Origin: CAYZQH01 sp050300015
GTDB taxonomy: Bacteria; Pseudomonadota; Gammaproteobacteria; Pseudomonadales; Cellvibrionaceae
Direction of reading: 5' to 3'
Length of the DNA stretch: 64,000 nucleotides
Assembly: GCA_050300015.1 (NCBI GenBank)
Contig: JBNKWZ010000014.1
Span: 30,254 to 94,253, forward strand
Below, piece after piece: positions 27,619-36,492 of the stretch. Under the pieces are notes generated by a model. It was not told the DNA's origin and did not search any database. It saw only the letters and a program-made list of their open reading frames with translations. The translations under genes and the position numbers were made by a program. Positions within the stretch are counted from its first letter, which is position 1, and each line of letters begins with the position of its first letter.

Positions 27619-28509
27619 ATGACACCCCACTACGCCGGTATCGACGCCGGTGGCACCACCTTTAAATGTCTACTCGCAAGCGGGCCAAAGGCGCTGCTGG
27701 CCGAAACCGCCATTCCCGTAACCACTCCCAATACCACACTCGCCGCCTGTGCGGACTTTTTCCGAGAGGCGCAAGCACAATACGGGCGCACGCAAGCACT
27801 TGGCCTCGCTTGCTTTGGCCCCATCGATTGTAAACCTCAGTCTCCCCGCTACGGCACCATTACCAGCACACCTAAGCCAGGCTGGAGTAACACCGCGATA
27901 GTGGCATTCTTTGAAGCTCAGCTCGGCCTCCCCATTGGCTTCGACACCGATGTGAATGCCGCATTATTGGCCGAGACGCAATGGGGGGCGGCCGAGGGCC
28001 AGCAAAATGCCCTTTATGCCACAGTGGGCACCGGCATTGGCATGGGCGCGATGGTGGCGGGCCAACGGCTGCACGGCGAACTCCACCCTGAAGTGGGCCA
28101 TATGCGTGTGGCCCGCCAAGCGGGTGACACCTTTGCCGGCGTCTGCCCTTATCACACAGATTGCCTTGAAGGCCTAGCATCAGGCCCGGCGCTTACCGCC
28201 CGTGCCGGGCAGCCGCTCGAGACCTTGGCGAACGATCACCCAGTGTGGGACACCGCTGCCTATTATCTGGCAAGCCTTTGCTGGAATGCGGCGGTGCACT
28301 ATGCACCCGCCAAAATTGTACTCGGCGGCGGTGTGATGCAGCGCCACCATTTGCTGCCCCTCATCCGCAGCGCCTACCAATCATTGAATAACGGCTATCT
28401 AACCACTACCCCAGACCATGCCATTGTTTTGGCCGGTCTCGGTCCGCGAGCTGGTGCATTAGGCGCCATCGCGCTGGCACAAAATGCGAGCACCCAAAAA
28501 CATGCATGA
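27619..28509 (+). CDS. ROK family sugar kinase, probably fructokinase
   Basis: 296 residues. ATP-binding AGIDAGGTTFKCLLA at the N-terminus; phosphate 2 region ATVGTGIGMGAMV; the ROK zinc motif reads HPEVGHMRV followed by CPYHTDCLEGLASGPA, in the CPYHxDCxE form typical of fructokinases related to Bacillus YdhR and streptococcal ScrK rather than glucokinases. The end LGPRAGALGAIALA fits the family. First gene of a tightly packed operon with mtfA, rlmD, ygjP and trmB. Substrate choice is inferred. Confidence 0.8.
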   Translation: MTPHYAGIDAGGTTFKCLLASGPKALLAETAIPVTTPNTTLAACADFFREAQAQYGRTQALGLACFGPIDCKPQSPRYGTITSTPKPGWSNTAIVAFFEAQLGLPIGFDTDVNAALLAETQWGAAEGQQNALYATVGTGIGMGAMVAGQRLHGELHPEVGHMRVARQAGDTFAGVCPYHTDCLEGLASGPALTARAGQPLETLANDHPVWDTAAYYLASLCWNAAVHYAPAKIVLGGGVMQRHHLLPLIRSAYQSLNNGYLTTTPDHAIVLAGLGPRAGALGAIALAQNASTQKHA

Positions 28510-29395
28510 CCCCCTATTGTTTTGGATAATTCTATTCGGTGGCGCGAGCATTTGGCTCGGCTTAAAACTTTGGCAACGGTTTAAACGCGCACAGGCTCTG
28601 CAGGCACCCTTCCCTGAAAATTGGCTAACCATCCTCAAAAACCGCTTGCCGCTTTACGACAACCTGCCGCAAGTACAACAACAAGAATTGCAAAATCACA
28701 TCAAGCCCTTTTTATTCGACAAAACTTTTGTGGGTTGCGCAGGCTTAGAGGTGACCGAGGAAATGCGCGTGACCATCGCCGCTTGCGCCTGCCTGTTGTT
28801 GCTCAACCGGCAAACTTCCGGTTACAAAAAAGTGCGTTGGATTTACCTTTACCCCTCAGAATTTGTCGTTCACCACAGCGTACAAGACGCCGCTGGGGTG
28901 GTAACCGATGGCAAGCGCCGTTTGGTGGGTGAAGCGTGGCACAACGGTCGCGTCATTTTGTCCTGGGATGATGTAGCCAAAGGTGTTTATGACTTTAACG
29001 ATGGTCGCAACGTGGTCTTACACGAGTTTGCCCACCAACTCGACGGCGAATCCGGCAACACCAACGGCGCACCACTGCTATACAGTCGTGGCGCTTACGG
29101 CAGCTGGGCCACGATCATGTCACGCGAATACAACAGCCTGCGCGAGCACGCCTATTTTGGCAAAAAAACCATTTTAGATACCTATGGCGCCACCAACCCT
29201 GCAGAATTTTTTGCGGTGGCCACCGAAACCTTTTTTGAAGAACCCGACGCTCTGGCCGAGGAACATCCCGAGCTTTTTGAAGAGCTCAAAAACTATTATC
29301 AGAACGACCCGCGTGAGTGGCATAAGCCTCTAAAATCATCGACGCTCAATAAAAACGCGCCTTCTTCCAAACCCAGTTCCGCCAAATCTCAATAG
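28502..29395 (+). CDS. mtfA: MtfA family zinc metallopeptidase
   Basis: 297 residues from the ATG at 28502, overlapping the kinase stop by 8 bases; an upstream ATG at 28484 is less likely. One membrane-like segment near the N-terminus (LLFWIILFGGASIWLGL) is followed by the MtfA domain with His174-Glu-Phe-Ala-His (VLHEFAHQLDGESG) and the distal EFFAVATETFFE glutamate. E. coli MtfA binds the repressor Mlc and affects glucose PTS expression; the neighbouring sugar kinase fits a sugar theme. The N-terminal helix suggests inner-membrane tethering. Confidence 0.9.
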   Translation: MHDPLLFWIILFGGASIWLGLKLWQRFKRAQALQAPFPENWLTILKNRLPLYDNLPQVQQQELQNHIKPFLFDKTFVGCAGLEVTEEMRVTIAACACLLLLNRQTSGYKKVRWIYLYPSEFVVHHSVQDAAGVVTDGKRRLVGEAWHNGRVILSWDDVAKGVYDFNDGRNVVLHEFAHQLDGESGNTNGAPLLYSRGAYGSWATIMSREYNSLREHAYFGKKTILDTYGATNPAEFFAVATETFFEEPDALAEEHPELFEELKNYYQNDPREWHKPLKSSTLNKNAPSSKPSSAKSQ

Positions 29396-29407
29396 GCAAC
29401 CCTTCTC

Positions 29408-30607
29408 GTGGTCAGATTTATTCATCCCAAGCGCGGCAGCGCCAAGCATCGCCAACCGCCCTCGCCATTATTGGGTAAAACCATCACCGGGTTCGTCACC
29501 GATTTAGGCGCCCAGGGACACGGCATTGTGACATTGGAGTCCGGCGAAAAGGTTTTTGTCTCCGGCGCTTGGGAAGGCGAGCATATAAAGGCCAAAATCA
29601 CCCATCAAAAACAAAAATTGCTGTTTGCCAAAACACTCGAAGTGCTCACACCACACCCCGACCGACACGAGCCGCCCTGCGCGCACCACACAGCCAAACC
29701 CAACGCTTGCGGTGGCTGCCCATGGCTGTTTATGAGCTACTCTGCGCAATTAGCCGCCAAACAAAAACGTGTGGCCGCAGCGCTTGCGCCGCTACTGACC
29801 TCGAGCGCCATATTACATCCCATTTTGGGTGCCCCCAACCCGCTGGGTTATCGCCACCGCGCGCAATTCAAAACCGATGGCCAAACGCTCGGTTTTTTAA
29901 GCGCGCACTCCCATCAATTGGTGAGCATCGATGATTGCCAAGCGCTCACAGAAGGTGCGAACCAACAATTGCATCGTTTGCACCAACAATTACCCAACTG
30001 CGAATGGCAAAGCCGCAAACGCAACCGTTTAACCACGCTCGACATCAATGAAACCAAAGTCAGCGTGAACCAGCGCTTACCTTTCGCACAGGCCAACCGC
30101 GACCAAAATCACATGATGCGACGCTGGCTTCGGCAAACGCTGTCGTCATTACCCAGAACACAGGGCGTTTTAGAATTGTTTGCAGGGTCCGGCAACTTTA
30201 CCGAAGTGATCGCAGAGCTCGGTTTTAACCAAATCACGGCGGTCGAGGGCGTGATGGAAGCCACCGAGGCACTCGGCGCAAAACAATTACCCAATGTACA
30301 CGCCATCACGCAAGACCTATTTCACGAACAAGGCATTTTGCGGCTGACTCAACAGTTGGGGCAAATCGATACCCTGGTGCTCGACCCGCCACGTGAGGGC
30401 TTTAAAATTATTGGATTTTTGACCCAAGCACTTAAAGATCTTCAGCAGGTGATGTACATCTCCTGCGATTTGGCCACGTTCAAAAGGGATGCCCAAGTGC
30501 TCATCGAACAAGGATTTCAACTGCTGGAAGTACAGCCGGTAGATGGCTTTGCACAAACACCCCACGTGGAGCTGCTGGCAACGTTCACTCGCCGTCGCGC
30601 ATCATGA
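29408..30607 (+). CDS. rlmD: 23S rRNA (uracil-5)-methyltransferase, RlmD/RlmC family
   Basis: 399 residues from a GTG start 12 bases after mtfA. N-terminal TRAM-like RNA-binding region (about 20-75), four-cysteine iron-sulfur cluster pattern (PPCAH, then ACGGCPW), SAM loop LELFAGSGNFTE, DPPREG, and the catalytic region YISCDLATFKRDA with Cys at about residue 355. The TPHVELLA end holds the general base Glu. Members methylate U1939 or U747 of 23S rRNA; length and cluster favour RlmD, but RlmC or a third paralogue is not excluded. Confidence 0.8.
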   Translation: MVRFIHPKRGSAKHRQPPSPLLGKTITGFVTDLGAQGHGIVTLESGEKVFVSGAWEGEHIKAKITHQKQKLLFAKTLEVLTPHPDRHEPPCAHHTAKPNACGGCPWLFMSYSAQLAAKQKRVAAALAPLLTSSAILHPILGAPNPLGYRHRAQFKTDGQTLGFLSAHSHQLVSIDDCQALTEGANQQLHRLHQQLPNCEWQSRKRNRLTTLDINETKVSVNQRLPFAQANRDQNHMMRRWLRQTLSSLPRTQGVLELFAGSGNFTEVIAELGFNQITAVEGVMEATEALGAKQLPNVHAITQDLFHEQGILRLTQQLGQIDTLVLDPPREGFKIIGFLTQALKDLQQVMYISCDLATFKRDAQVLIEQGFQLLEVQPVDGFAQTPHVELLATFTRRRAS

Positions 30608-31317
30608 TCCCAAAATCGTGCGCTCTAACAGTGGCCGACATTCACGCCACCTTGATTCGTTCAAAACGCAAAAGTTTAGGGCTCATGGTACGCGACGGCG
30701 AAGTGATCATCCGCGCACCCGCCCGCGCGCCGATCAACAGCATTCAAGCCTTCGTCCAACAAAAGCTACCCTGGATACGCAACCACCTTCATCAACAACA
30801 GCAAAAAGCGGCCGCCAACGCACGGGCTTTTAAAAGCGGGGAGATTTTCTTTTGGCTCGGTGAGCCACTAACACTGTCACTCGCACGGGGAGGCACCATT
30901 GAAGTCAGGCGCCAAGACAATAACTTACAGCTCATCTGCCCTAACCCCAGCAATGTTAAGCGGGTGCGCCACCACCTGGAAGCCTGGTACAAACGCGAAG
31001 CCCTAGTGTATTTAAACGAACGTGTGGCGTGCTACGAAAAACATTTGCAGGTCCACGCAAAAGGCCTTAAGGTGCGCCGCTACAAAGCGCGCTGGGGTAG
31101 CTGCAACCATCGCCACGAAATCCAAATCAATTGGCTTTTGTTAATGGCACCCGCGAAAGTGGTGGATTACGTGGTGGTGCACGAGCTTTGCCATATTCGC
31201 CATTTCAACCACTCGAAGGCCTTTTGGCGAATGGTTGAAAGCGCCTACCCTACCTATGCCACTGAGCGACAATGGTTACACCAGCAAACCCATATTGCAT
31301 GGCCCGAGCATGACTGA
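30604..31317 (+). CDS. ygjP: YgjP-like M48 metallopeptidase
   Basis: 237 residues; overlaps the previous stop by 4 bases (ATGA). The C-terminal half has the zinc motif His193-Glu-Leu-Cys-His (VVVHELCHIRHFNHSKAFW) and the preceding RWGSC motif (YKARWGSCNHRHEI), both diagnostic of the YgjP/DUF45 family. Often found with restriction systems or as stand-alone housekeeping genes; here it sits with RNA modification genes. No signal peptide, so cytoplasmic. Confidence 0.88.
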   Translation: MIPKSCALTVADIHATLIRSKRKSLGLMVRDGEVIIRAPARAPINSIQAFVQQKLPWIRNHLHQQQQKAAANARAFKSGEIFFWLGEPLTLSLARGGTIEVRRQDNNLQLICPNPSNVKRVRHHLEAWYKREALVYLNERVACYEKHLQVHAKGLKVRRYKARWGSCNHRHEIQINWLLLMAPAKVVDYVVVHELCHIRHFNHSKAFWRMVESAYPTYATERQWLHQQTHIAWPEHD

Positions 31318-32017
31318 CTTAAAACCTGAATTTAAAAACAAACCCATTCGCAGTTTTGTGATTCGTGGTGGCCGCATCACCGAAGGCCAACGCACTGCCT
31401 TCGAACAATGGTGGCCACACTACGGATTGAGTCTATTCGACGGCCCCTTGTCACTGGAACACAGCTTTCCCCAAAACCAACCTTTGGTGATAGAAGTGGG
31501 CTTTGGTATGGGAGATTCCCTATTAGCGATGGCAAACGCCGCACCTGAGCTTAATTTTTTAGGGATTGAAGTCCACCCACCCGGTGTGGGTCGACTCATT
31601 AACGAAGCAGGTAAAGGTAGCCTTCAAAACCTGCGGGTGTATATGGCCGATGCCGTAGATGTGCTAACCGATTGCATCAATGATAACAGTGTTCACCGTT
31701 TTCAACTGTACTTTCCCGACCCTTGGCACAAAAAAAAGCATCACAAACGCCGCATTGTGCAGCCAGAATTTATGGCGTTAGTAACAGACAAACTCAAACC
31801 GGGCGGCGTGGTCCACATGGCCACCGACTGGCAAGCCTACGCAGAGCATATGCTGGAAGTACTCAACCACAACCCTTTGCTGCAAAACACCGTTACTGAC
31901 TATGCCCCTAAACCCGACTACCGCCCCGAAACAAAATTCGAGCGTCGCGGCGAAACCCTCGGTCACGGTGTGTGGGATCTGGTTTTTCAAAAAAACGGTC
32001 TATCCTCCACGCTCTAG
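31310..32017 (+). CDS. trmB: tRNA (guanine46-N7)-methyltransferase
   Basis: 235 residues from the ATG at 31310, which overlaps the ygjP end by 8 bases; an upstream ATG at 31235 lies inside ygjP. SAM-binding VIEVGFGMGDSL, the FLGIEVHPPGV strand, and the TrmB signature YFPDPWHKKKHHKRR are intact, as is the C-terminal TKFERRGETLGHGVWDL. Last gene of the ROK-mtfA-rlmD-ygjP-trmB operon. Confidence 0.96.
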   Translation: MTDLKPEFKNKPIRSFVIRGGRITEGQRTAFEQWWPHYGLSLFDGPLSLEHSFPQNQPLVIEVGFGMGDSLLAMANAAPELNFLGIEVHPPGVGRLINEAGKGSLQNLRVYMADAVDVLTDCINDNSVHRFQLYFPDPWHKKKHHKRRIVQPEFMALVTDKLKPGGVVHMATDWQAYAEHMLEVLNHNPLLQNTVTDYAPKPDYRPETKFERRGETLGHGVWDLVFQKNGLSSTL

Positions 32018-32050
32018 TACTTTAAATCTCTCCCAAACGTTCACTCGCCA

Positions 32051-32088
32051 CAAACAAAAACGGCCCACCTTTTGACAGGCAGGCCGTT
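32051..32088 (-). terminator. algP intrinsic terminator
   Basis: On the minus strand the stem AACGGCC (from 32088) pairs with GGCCGTT (to 32059) and is followed by TTTGTTTG, a good T-rich tail. The other strand lacks a T run, so it mainly serves algP, though it sits between convergent genes. Confidence 0.75.
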
Positions 32089-32107
32089 CATACTGCGACA
32101 CAGCGTT

Positions 32108-32896
32108 TTATTCTTTATCGAATAAACTGCCGGTCGAAGGTGGCGTTGCAGGCGCGTCCACTGCAGGCTTATCACTCACCTCAGGCTTTGGTGCAGATGT
32201 AGGTACTGCAGGTTTAGGCGCCACGGGTTCAACACCGGATACCGGTGCCGCCGGTGCAGGTATCTCTGCCGCGAGTTTTACTGCAGGCTTGGCTTTGGCC
32301 GGTGTTTTTTTCTCGGCAGGCTTTTTGGCAGGAGCTTTTTTAGCGGGAGCCTTCTTAGCGGCTACCTTTTTAGCTGGTGCCTTTTTAGCCGCGGCTTTTT
32401 TAGCAGCAGGGGCCTTTTGGGCTGCAGCCTTTTTCACTGGGGCTTTTTTAACGGGCGCTTTCTTGGCCGCAGGCTTTTTGGCGACCGCTTTTTTAGCGGG
32501 CTTTTTCTTGACTTTCGGCTTGGCCTTAGGCGCGGGTGCGGCAGCTTCTTTCAATTCTGCTTTTGCCGCTTTGACATCTTCTTTTGCACCAGCCAATGCA
32601 GCCTTAGCCAAGGCCATGGCTTCTTTCTTTACGGCCATTGCCTCACGAGCTTTGGCAATTCGGGCTTTTACGGCCGGTGTTTTTTTGGCTTTACCCGCAG
32701 CCACCGCGGCAGCCAATTTCGCCTTGGCTGCCGCCAATGCTTTTTTAGCAGATTCCGCTTTTTTGGAAGCGCTCACCACAGCCTTTTCTGCTGAGGCGAC
32801 GTTTTTTTCGTACGCTTTCAGCAGTTGCAATTGCAATTTTTCGATTTGAGATTTTAAATCCGCGATGGGATCCACAGTTTTTTTGCGAGCAGCCAT
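32108..32896 (-). CDS. algP: AlgP-like histone H1-like Ala/Lys/Pro-rich protein
   Basis: 262 residues from the ATG that gives MAARKKTVDPIA; an ATG three codons upstream is possible. Residues 1-35 form a coiled-coil-like start, about 35-120 are Ala/Lys helical repeats, and about 120-200 consist of KKAPAKKA-type units like Pseudomonas AlgP (AlgR3). The tail is acidic and Pro-rich. AlgP is a DNA-binding H1-like protein linked to alginate gene control. Neighbours FKBP, rsd/algQ and dsbB match the Pseudomonas aeruginosa arrangement. The mirror-image open frame on the plus strand (FFLAGAFLAGAFLA) is an artefact of the repeats. Confidence 0.88.
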   Translation of the reverse strand: MAARKKTVDPIADLKSQIEKLQLQLLKAYEKNVASAEKAVVSASKKAESAKKALAAAKAKLAAAVAAGKAKKTPAVKARIAKAREAMAVKKEAMALAKAALAGAKEDVKAAKAELKEAAAPAPKAKPKVKKKPAKKAVAKKPAAKKAPVKKAPVKKAAAQKAPAAKKAAAKKAPAKKVAAKKAPAKKAPAKKPAEKKTPAKAKPAVKLAAEIPAPAAPVSGVEPVAPKPAVPTSAPKPEVSDKPAVDAPATPPSTGSLFDKE

Positions 32897-33281
32897 AGTA
32901 AACACCTATTAAGAAGTTGAGGACAAAGCAAGAGAGGCAAGAAAATAATAGCGGTGTTTGAGTAAAATTTGTATCTCTTAACGATAAAAAACTCAAAAGA
33001 ACACACTTTTTAACACTAAAGTTTAAATCCGCAGTGAACATATCCACTTTTGTGGAATCATTCTAACCACTGTCGCACACAGATCACCACACCCAACCAC
33101 CACAATTTGGCAGAATAGGCCTTCGCAAACAGAACCACATGGATTCACTGCATGACCATCGATCGTCAGATCGTTGAAGCCACCCGTTCACATCACCTTA
33201 AAATGAAACTCTGCTACGCTGTTGTGGTCTGGTAAGCCATCGCCGTGCTAAGGCTGAAAAATGAAGGCATCAAAGGAGCAT

Positions 33282-33353
33282 CGCTCAAGCTTCCCGTTGG
33301 GCTGCAAGGGTAACAGCAAGCGCTTCAAACCCCTGCCACGCCCAGCTTGAGCG
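33282..33353. other. Long stem-loop, candidate small RNA element
   Basis: CGCTCAAGCT at 33282-33291 pairs perfectly with AGCTTGAGCG at 33344-33353 around a 52-base loop. It lies about 90 bases before the FKBP promoter. No T tract follows closely, so it is not a typical terminator. Confidence 0.35.
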
Positions 33354-33443
33354 AAATTTGCACAACCGCAACACAAAGGCAAAAATGTGCTGCCGAGACC
33401 TGCGTTCAGCCACCAATATGCGTTACTATAGCGCGCGACATGA

Positions 33444-33471
33444 TTGACCTAAGAATAATTGTCACTAAATA
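33444..33471 (+). promoter_or_regulatory. Predicted sigma-70 promoter of the FKBP gene
   Basis: TTGACC (33444-33449), 16-base spacer, TAAATA (33466-33471). Transcription would start near 33478, giving a leader of about 85 bases before the ATG at 33564. Confidence 0.6.
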
Positions 33472-33563
33472 TTCCAGGGTTAATGGAGCTTCTCTGCCTT
33501 TGGGTGTGGTACCCGACTCGACAGAGAGTGTGTTACACCCAATTTAAGACAACAGGATTGACT

Positions 33564-34334
33564 ATGAATAAGTTAACACCCCTTCACGCTGGTTTTGTGA
33601 GTATCGCCATTGCGACGGCTTTATTCACCACCGGCTGCAACAAAGAAGCCACCGACAAGGCTGCCGCTGCAGCACCAGTAACCCTGGAAGCCACTGAAGA
33701 CAAGGTGACTTACATTGTCGGCTACAACATGACCAAGCAAGCACAAACCAATGGTGTTACCTTCAAGCAAGAAGTGATGGCCGCCGCGATTCAAGACGTG
33801 CTTGATGGCAAAGACCCACGCATCGCTCAAGAAGAGCAACAAAAAATCATGATGGCCTTCCAAGAAGAACAACAGCAGAAGCGCCAGGCGGAACAACTCA
33901 AAGCCGCTGAAGAAAACCTGGCCAAAAGCAAAGCTTTCTTAGAAGCCAACGCTCAAAAAGATGGCGTAATCACCACTGAAAGCGGCCTGCAATACAAAGT
34001 GCTGACCGCAGGTGAAGAAGGCGCCGCCATGCCAAAAGAGAGCGACACAGTGAAGGTTCACTACCACGGCACGCTAATTGACGGCACTGTCTTCGACAGT
34101 TCGGTAGAACGCGGCGAACCGGTAAGCTTTCCGGTCAACGGCGTTATCAAAGGCTGGATCGAAGCCTTACAACTGATGAAAGTGGGCGACAAGTTTGAGC
34201 TCGCCATCCCCCCTGAATTAGCATACGGCCCTGGCGGCACTGGCGGTAAAATCGGTCCTAACGAAGCCTTGGTGTTTGAAGTGGAATTGCTTGAAGTAGT
34301 AGCAGAAGAAGAGCCTGCGGCGGAAGGCGAATAA
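33564..34334 (+). CDS. Mip-like FKBP peptidyl-prolyl isomerase, lipoprotein
   Basis: 256 residues from the ATG at 33564, with AGGA 7 bases upstream. The signal peptide ends FTTGC (Cys25), so it is probably a lipoprotein. An N-terminal dimerisation region (YIVGYNMTKQAQ, then a long charged helix at about 90-130) precedes the FKBP domain with KVHYHGTLIDGTVFDSS, GVIKGWIEALQLMKVG and AIPPELAYG, the active-site elements. The C-terminus is acidic (EEEPAAEGE). Folds or chaperones proteins in the periplasm. Matches the FKBP gene beside algP and algQ in Pseudomonas. Confidence 0.93.
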   Translation: MNKLTPLHAGFVSIAIATALFTTGCNKEATDKAAAAAPVTLEATEDKVTYIVGYNMTKQAQTNGVTFKQEVMAAAIQDVLDGKDPRIAQEEQQKIMMAFQEEQQQKRQAEQLKAAEENLAKSKAFLEANAQKDGVITTESGLQYKVLTAGEEGAAMPKESDTVKVHYHGTLIDGTVFDSSVERGEPVSFPVNGVIKGWIEALQLMKVGDKFELAIPPELAYGPGGTGGKIGPNEALVFEVELLEVVAEEEPAAEGE

Positions 34335-34354
34335 GTTCTCGCTGACGTCCATAA

Positions 34355-34384
34355 AACCTAAGGCCCGTTAACGGGCCTTAGGTT
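34355..34384 (+). terminator. Perfect 30-base palindrome after the FKBP gene
   Basis: AACCTAAGGCCCGTT at 34355-34369 pairs perfectly with the next 15 bases, with no spacer. It sits 20 bases after the stop. As RNA the central 3-4 bases form the loop; no T tract follows, so it may protect the transcript end or assist the terminator just downstream. Confidence 0.6.
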
Positions 34385-34390
34385 CCTAAC

Positions 34391-34425
34391 AAACCCCAGG
34401 CTTTTGACTGGGGTTTTGTTTTTTT
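34391..34425 (+). terminator. FKBP gene intrinsic terminator
   Basis: AAACCCCAG (34391-34399) pairs with CTGGGGTTT (34408-34416); the 3' side leads into a T-rich run (TTTTGTTTTTTT). Strong rho-independent form on the plus strand, ahead of the convergent WD40 gene. Confidence 0.9.
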
Positions 34426-34459
34426 GGGCTGCGTATGTCTTTCTAAGCGAAACATAATG

Positions 34460-35464
34460 CTAATGCGTTTCAAATGGCACCGGCAAGGTCACAACAAAGC
34501 CGTTCGAGGCAATGGCCAATAAGTTGCCATCTTTGCCAAAGGCCAAGTCTAAAATGGCCGCTCCCGTGGGTTTCCACGCTTTGCGTTTGGGCACGCTCCA
34601 CTGGGCAAGTTCGGTCATCTCTGGCAGTGCCCATAAGGTCACGCGTTGATCCGGCCGGCCGGTCGCCAACAACGTTTTATCCGCATTAAAGCGCGCCGTC
34701 GTAAATCGCAATCCGCGTTTTAAGTGTTCTGCATTTAACGGCAATTCACCAATCAATTCACCACTGCGTGTTTGCCAAATAATCGCCTTGTCATATTTAC
34801 TCATGGACAAAGCCCATTCACCATCCGGTGAAATGGCTACCAACTGCACCTCATCTTGGTGATCGATACGTGCCAACGGTTTACCGGTTTTTAGGTCCCA
34901 ACTGATGGCAGAATAGTCTTCTGAGCCCGTCACCGCCGTTAAATAATCATCACTGATGGCAACACTGCGCACACGGTTGTTGTGGGTTAAGGTCCTTAAA
35001 ATGCCACCGCGTTGAATATCAAACAATACCGCCGTGTGATCATCCAAACCCAATAATGCGGCTCGACCATCACGTGCCAGTTTAATATCCAGTATCTCGC
35101 CAGGAGCAGTCCAATAGCGTGGTGATGCACCGGTTTCCACCTCCCAAAGAGCAATAGTGTGAGGGTCAGCAGTGACAGCCCAACGCCCGTCGGGTGAAAA
35201 ATCTGCGGCAATTAGCGTAGTGTCGTTTTTGTCCACGTGGCTCCAGTTGTACAGCCGTTCCTGATCGGAGAGGCGCCAAAGACTGATTCCATGATGTATC
35301 GAACCGGCAATAGCGTACTGGCCATCATCGCTCAACACGCCAGCATGCAGCCCCACAGAGGCCACTTCCATTTGCGCGGATGGCGCCATGGGTTTTTCTG
35401 TGCAGCCGCTGAAGCCCAAAAGCGCTAGGCAGATTAACAAAAACGTCCGGTAGCGTTGCATCAT
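34460..35464 (-). CDS. WD40-repeat lipoprotein
   Basis: 334 residues; signal peptide ends LLGFSGC (Cys21). At least five WD40-like blades are seen by the repeated pattern of His/Ser, DG and a final hydrophobic-Trp pair: GISLWRL, TIALWEVE, SAISWDLKTG, AIIWQTRSG, VTLWALPE, with SPDGRWAV and SPDGEWAL turns. Likely a periplasmic beta-propeller anchored to a membrane, serving as a binding platform. It sits between the FKBP gene and rsd, where Pseudomonas has no such gene. Partner unknown. The second Met may be the true start. Confidence 0.85.
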   Translation of the reverse strand: MMQRYRTFLLICLALLGFSGCTEKPMAPSAQMEVASVGLHAGVLSDDGQYAIAGSIHHGISLWRLSDQERLYNWSHVDKNDTTLIAADFSPDGRWAVTADPHTIALWEVETGASPRYWTAPGEILDIKLARDGRAALLGLDDHTAVLFDIQRGGILRTLTHNNRVRSVAISDDYLTAVTGSEDYSAISWDLKTGKPLARIDHQDEVQLVAISPDGEWALSMSKYDKAIIWQTRSGELIGELPLNAEHLKRGLRFTTARFNADKTLLATGRPDQRVTLWALPEMTELAQWSVPKRKAWKPTGAAILDLAFGKDGNLLAIASNGFVVTLPVPFETH

Positions 35465-35594
35465 TGAATTGGGTTAACCGAGCTTAAAGATCATTGTCTT
35501 CCAACACACTGTGAGACAGTGGCGGGGCTTACTCATAAGCTTAGCTGGTTTTAGGTGGGTAGGAGCAACAACGCTGCCGCCCCATAGCGGCGTT

Positions 35595-35762
35595 ATTCAC
35601 CCGACGAGCATCATTGTCGGGAAACAGGTGAAACGGGGAAGCCTCATCCTTGGCTTTGACACCGATAAAAGCCTTAAAATACGTGGCTATTCACGCACCA
35701 GCGCCAGTCCTTTTAGGGCGTGTAACAAAACAGATAGAAGCTCTACTTTTTGCCAGGTGAAT
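35595..35762 (+). repeat. Dispersed hairpin-rich repeat, copy C
   Basis: 168 bases with a closing stem ATTCACC (35595-35601) and GGTGAAT (35756-35762). The first hairpin is CCCGAC/GTCGGG. The CCTTAAAATAC arm, the TTCAC loop with GCGCCAG, and ACAGATAGAAG are shared with copies A, B and D. Hairpins two and three are rearranged relative to the others. It ends 12 bases from the rsd stop codon and lies upstream of the WD40 gene. Confidence 0.75.
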
Positions 35763-35774
35763 AGCCTCGCGGGA

Positions 35775-36239
35775 TCACACGACTTCGTCTTTGTGTGCGG
35801 TGTGCAAAACTTCAATCATATTGTCTTCGGCTTCAAAACGCGTGGCCAGAGCTTCACCCAAACTCGATAGGTCACGCTCAAGCGATTCTAGATCGTCGGT
35901 TTCTTGATATTTGTCGTTAAAATCCAAAATTTGCTCAGTGGTTCCGTCAATCGCTTTGTAGTGAACTTTGGCGGTATTCAACCCCTCGATATCACCAAAC
36001 TCTTTCCCTTCCTTCACCAACTGTTCGTAAATTTCAAAGTGACCCGCAGAGACGTAGTCCACCAAAATTTGACAGAACTTGCGTAAATAAACCTCACGTT
36101 CTTCGGCGGTATCGCCACTGTCTCGCCGAGTTAGGTTGCAATAGAGCACTAACAGGTCTTTGCGCTCGTTTAGCCAGCGGTCAATAATGTCACTGACGCC
36201 ACCCCAACGATCTCTGGCTGACTCACAATTCTCTAGCAT
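35775..36239 (-). CDS. rsd: Rsd/AlgQ family anti-sigma-70 regulator
   Basis: 154 residues, the family length. Conserved blocks are RWGGVSDIIDRWLNERKDLLV, YCNLTRR, FCQILVDYVSAGHFEIYEQL, and a central LNFNDKY-like segment (ILDFNDKYQ). Rsd binds region 4 of sigma-70 and favours alternative sigma factors in stationary phase; in Pseudomonas the orthologue AlgQ affects alginate and other genes. Position between the algP/FKBP group and dsbB is the expected synteny. Confidence 0.93.
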   Translation of the reverse strand: MLENCESARDRWGGVSDIIDRWLNERKDLLVLYCNLTRRDSGDTAEEREVYLRKFCQILVDYVSAGHFEIYEQLVKEGKEFGDIEGLNTAKVHYKAIDGTTEQILDFNDKYQETDDLESLERDLSSLGEALATRFEAEDNMIEVLHTAHKDEVV

Positions 36240-36492
36240 GTTCGCGTCCTCATTTTTTTATCAGTATCGTGGCTTGTTGTCGCGGCGCTTTTTCCAACGA
36301 CCTCTGGGCAAACGGCCTTTTGGCACCACCTTAATGGAGGCCAGCCGCTCCGTTCAACCCAGTTTCAATTACACGGTTTGGTCATCGTATACGCGCGCAG
36401 GTGACGTACTTTTTTGACCGGCATCCAACAAGATAGGTGATCCCCATCACAAGAGCAAGCACTTGTAATCGGTTTGAATAAGCCCGTGAGGC

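Larger units (their letters stand above)
32897..33563. other. Long divergent intergenic region between algP and the FKBP gene
   Basis: 667 bases. No open frame here looks protein-like. Base composition stays near the genome average. It holds a 10-bp inverted repeat with a 52-base loop (33282-33353) and a good sigma-70 promoter for the FKBP gene (33444-33471). The length is unusual for two housekeeping genes and leaves room for a small RNA. Confidence 0.5.

Noticed and set aside
32289..32849. 186-codon plus-strand frame with FLAGAF-type repeats
   Set aside because: It is the complement of the Lys/Ala/Pro repeats of algP; repeat coding creates a long mirror frame.
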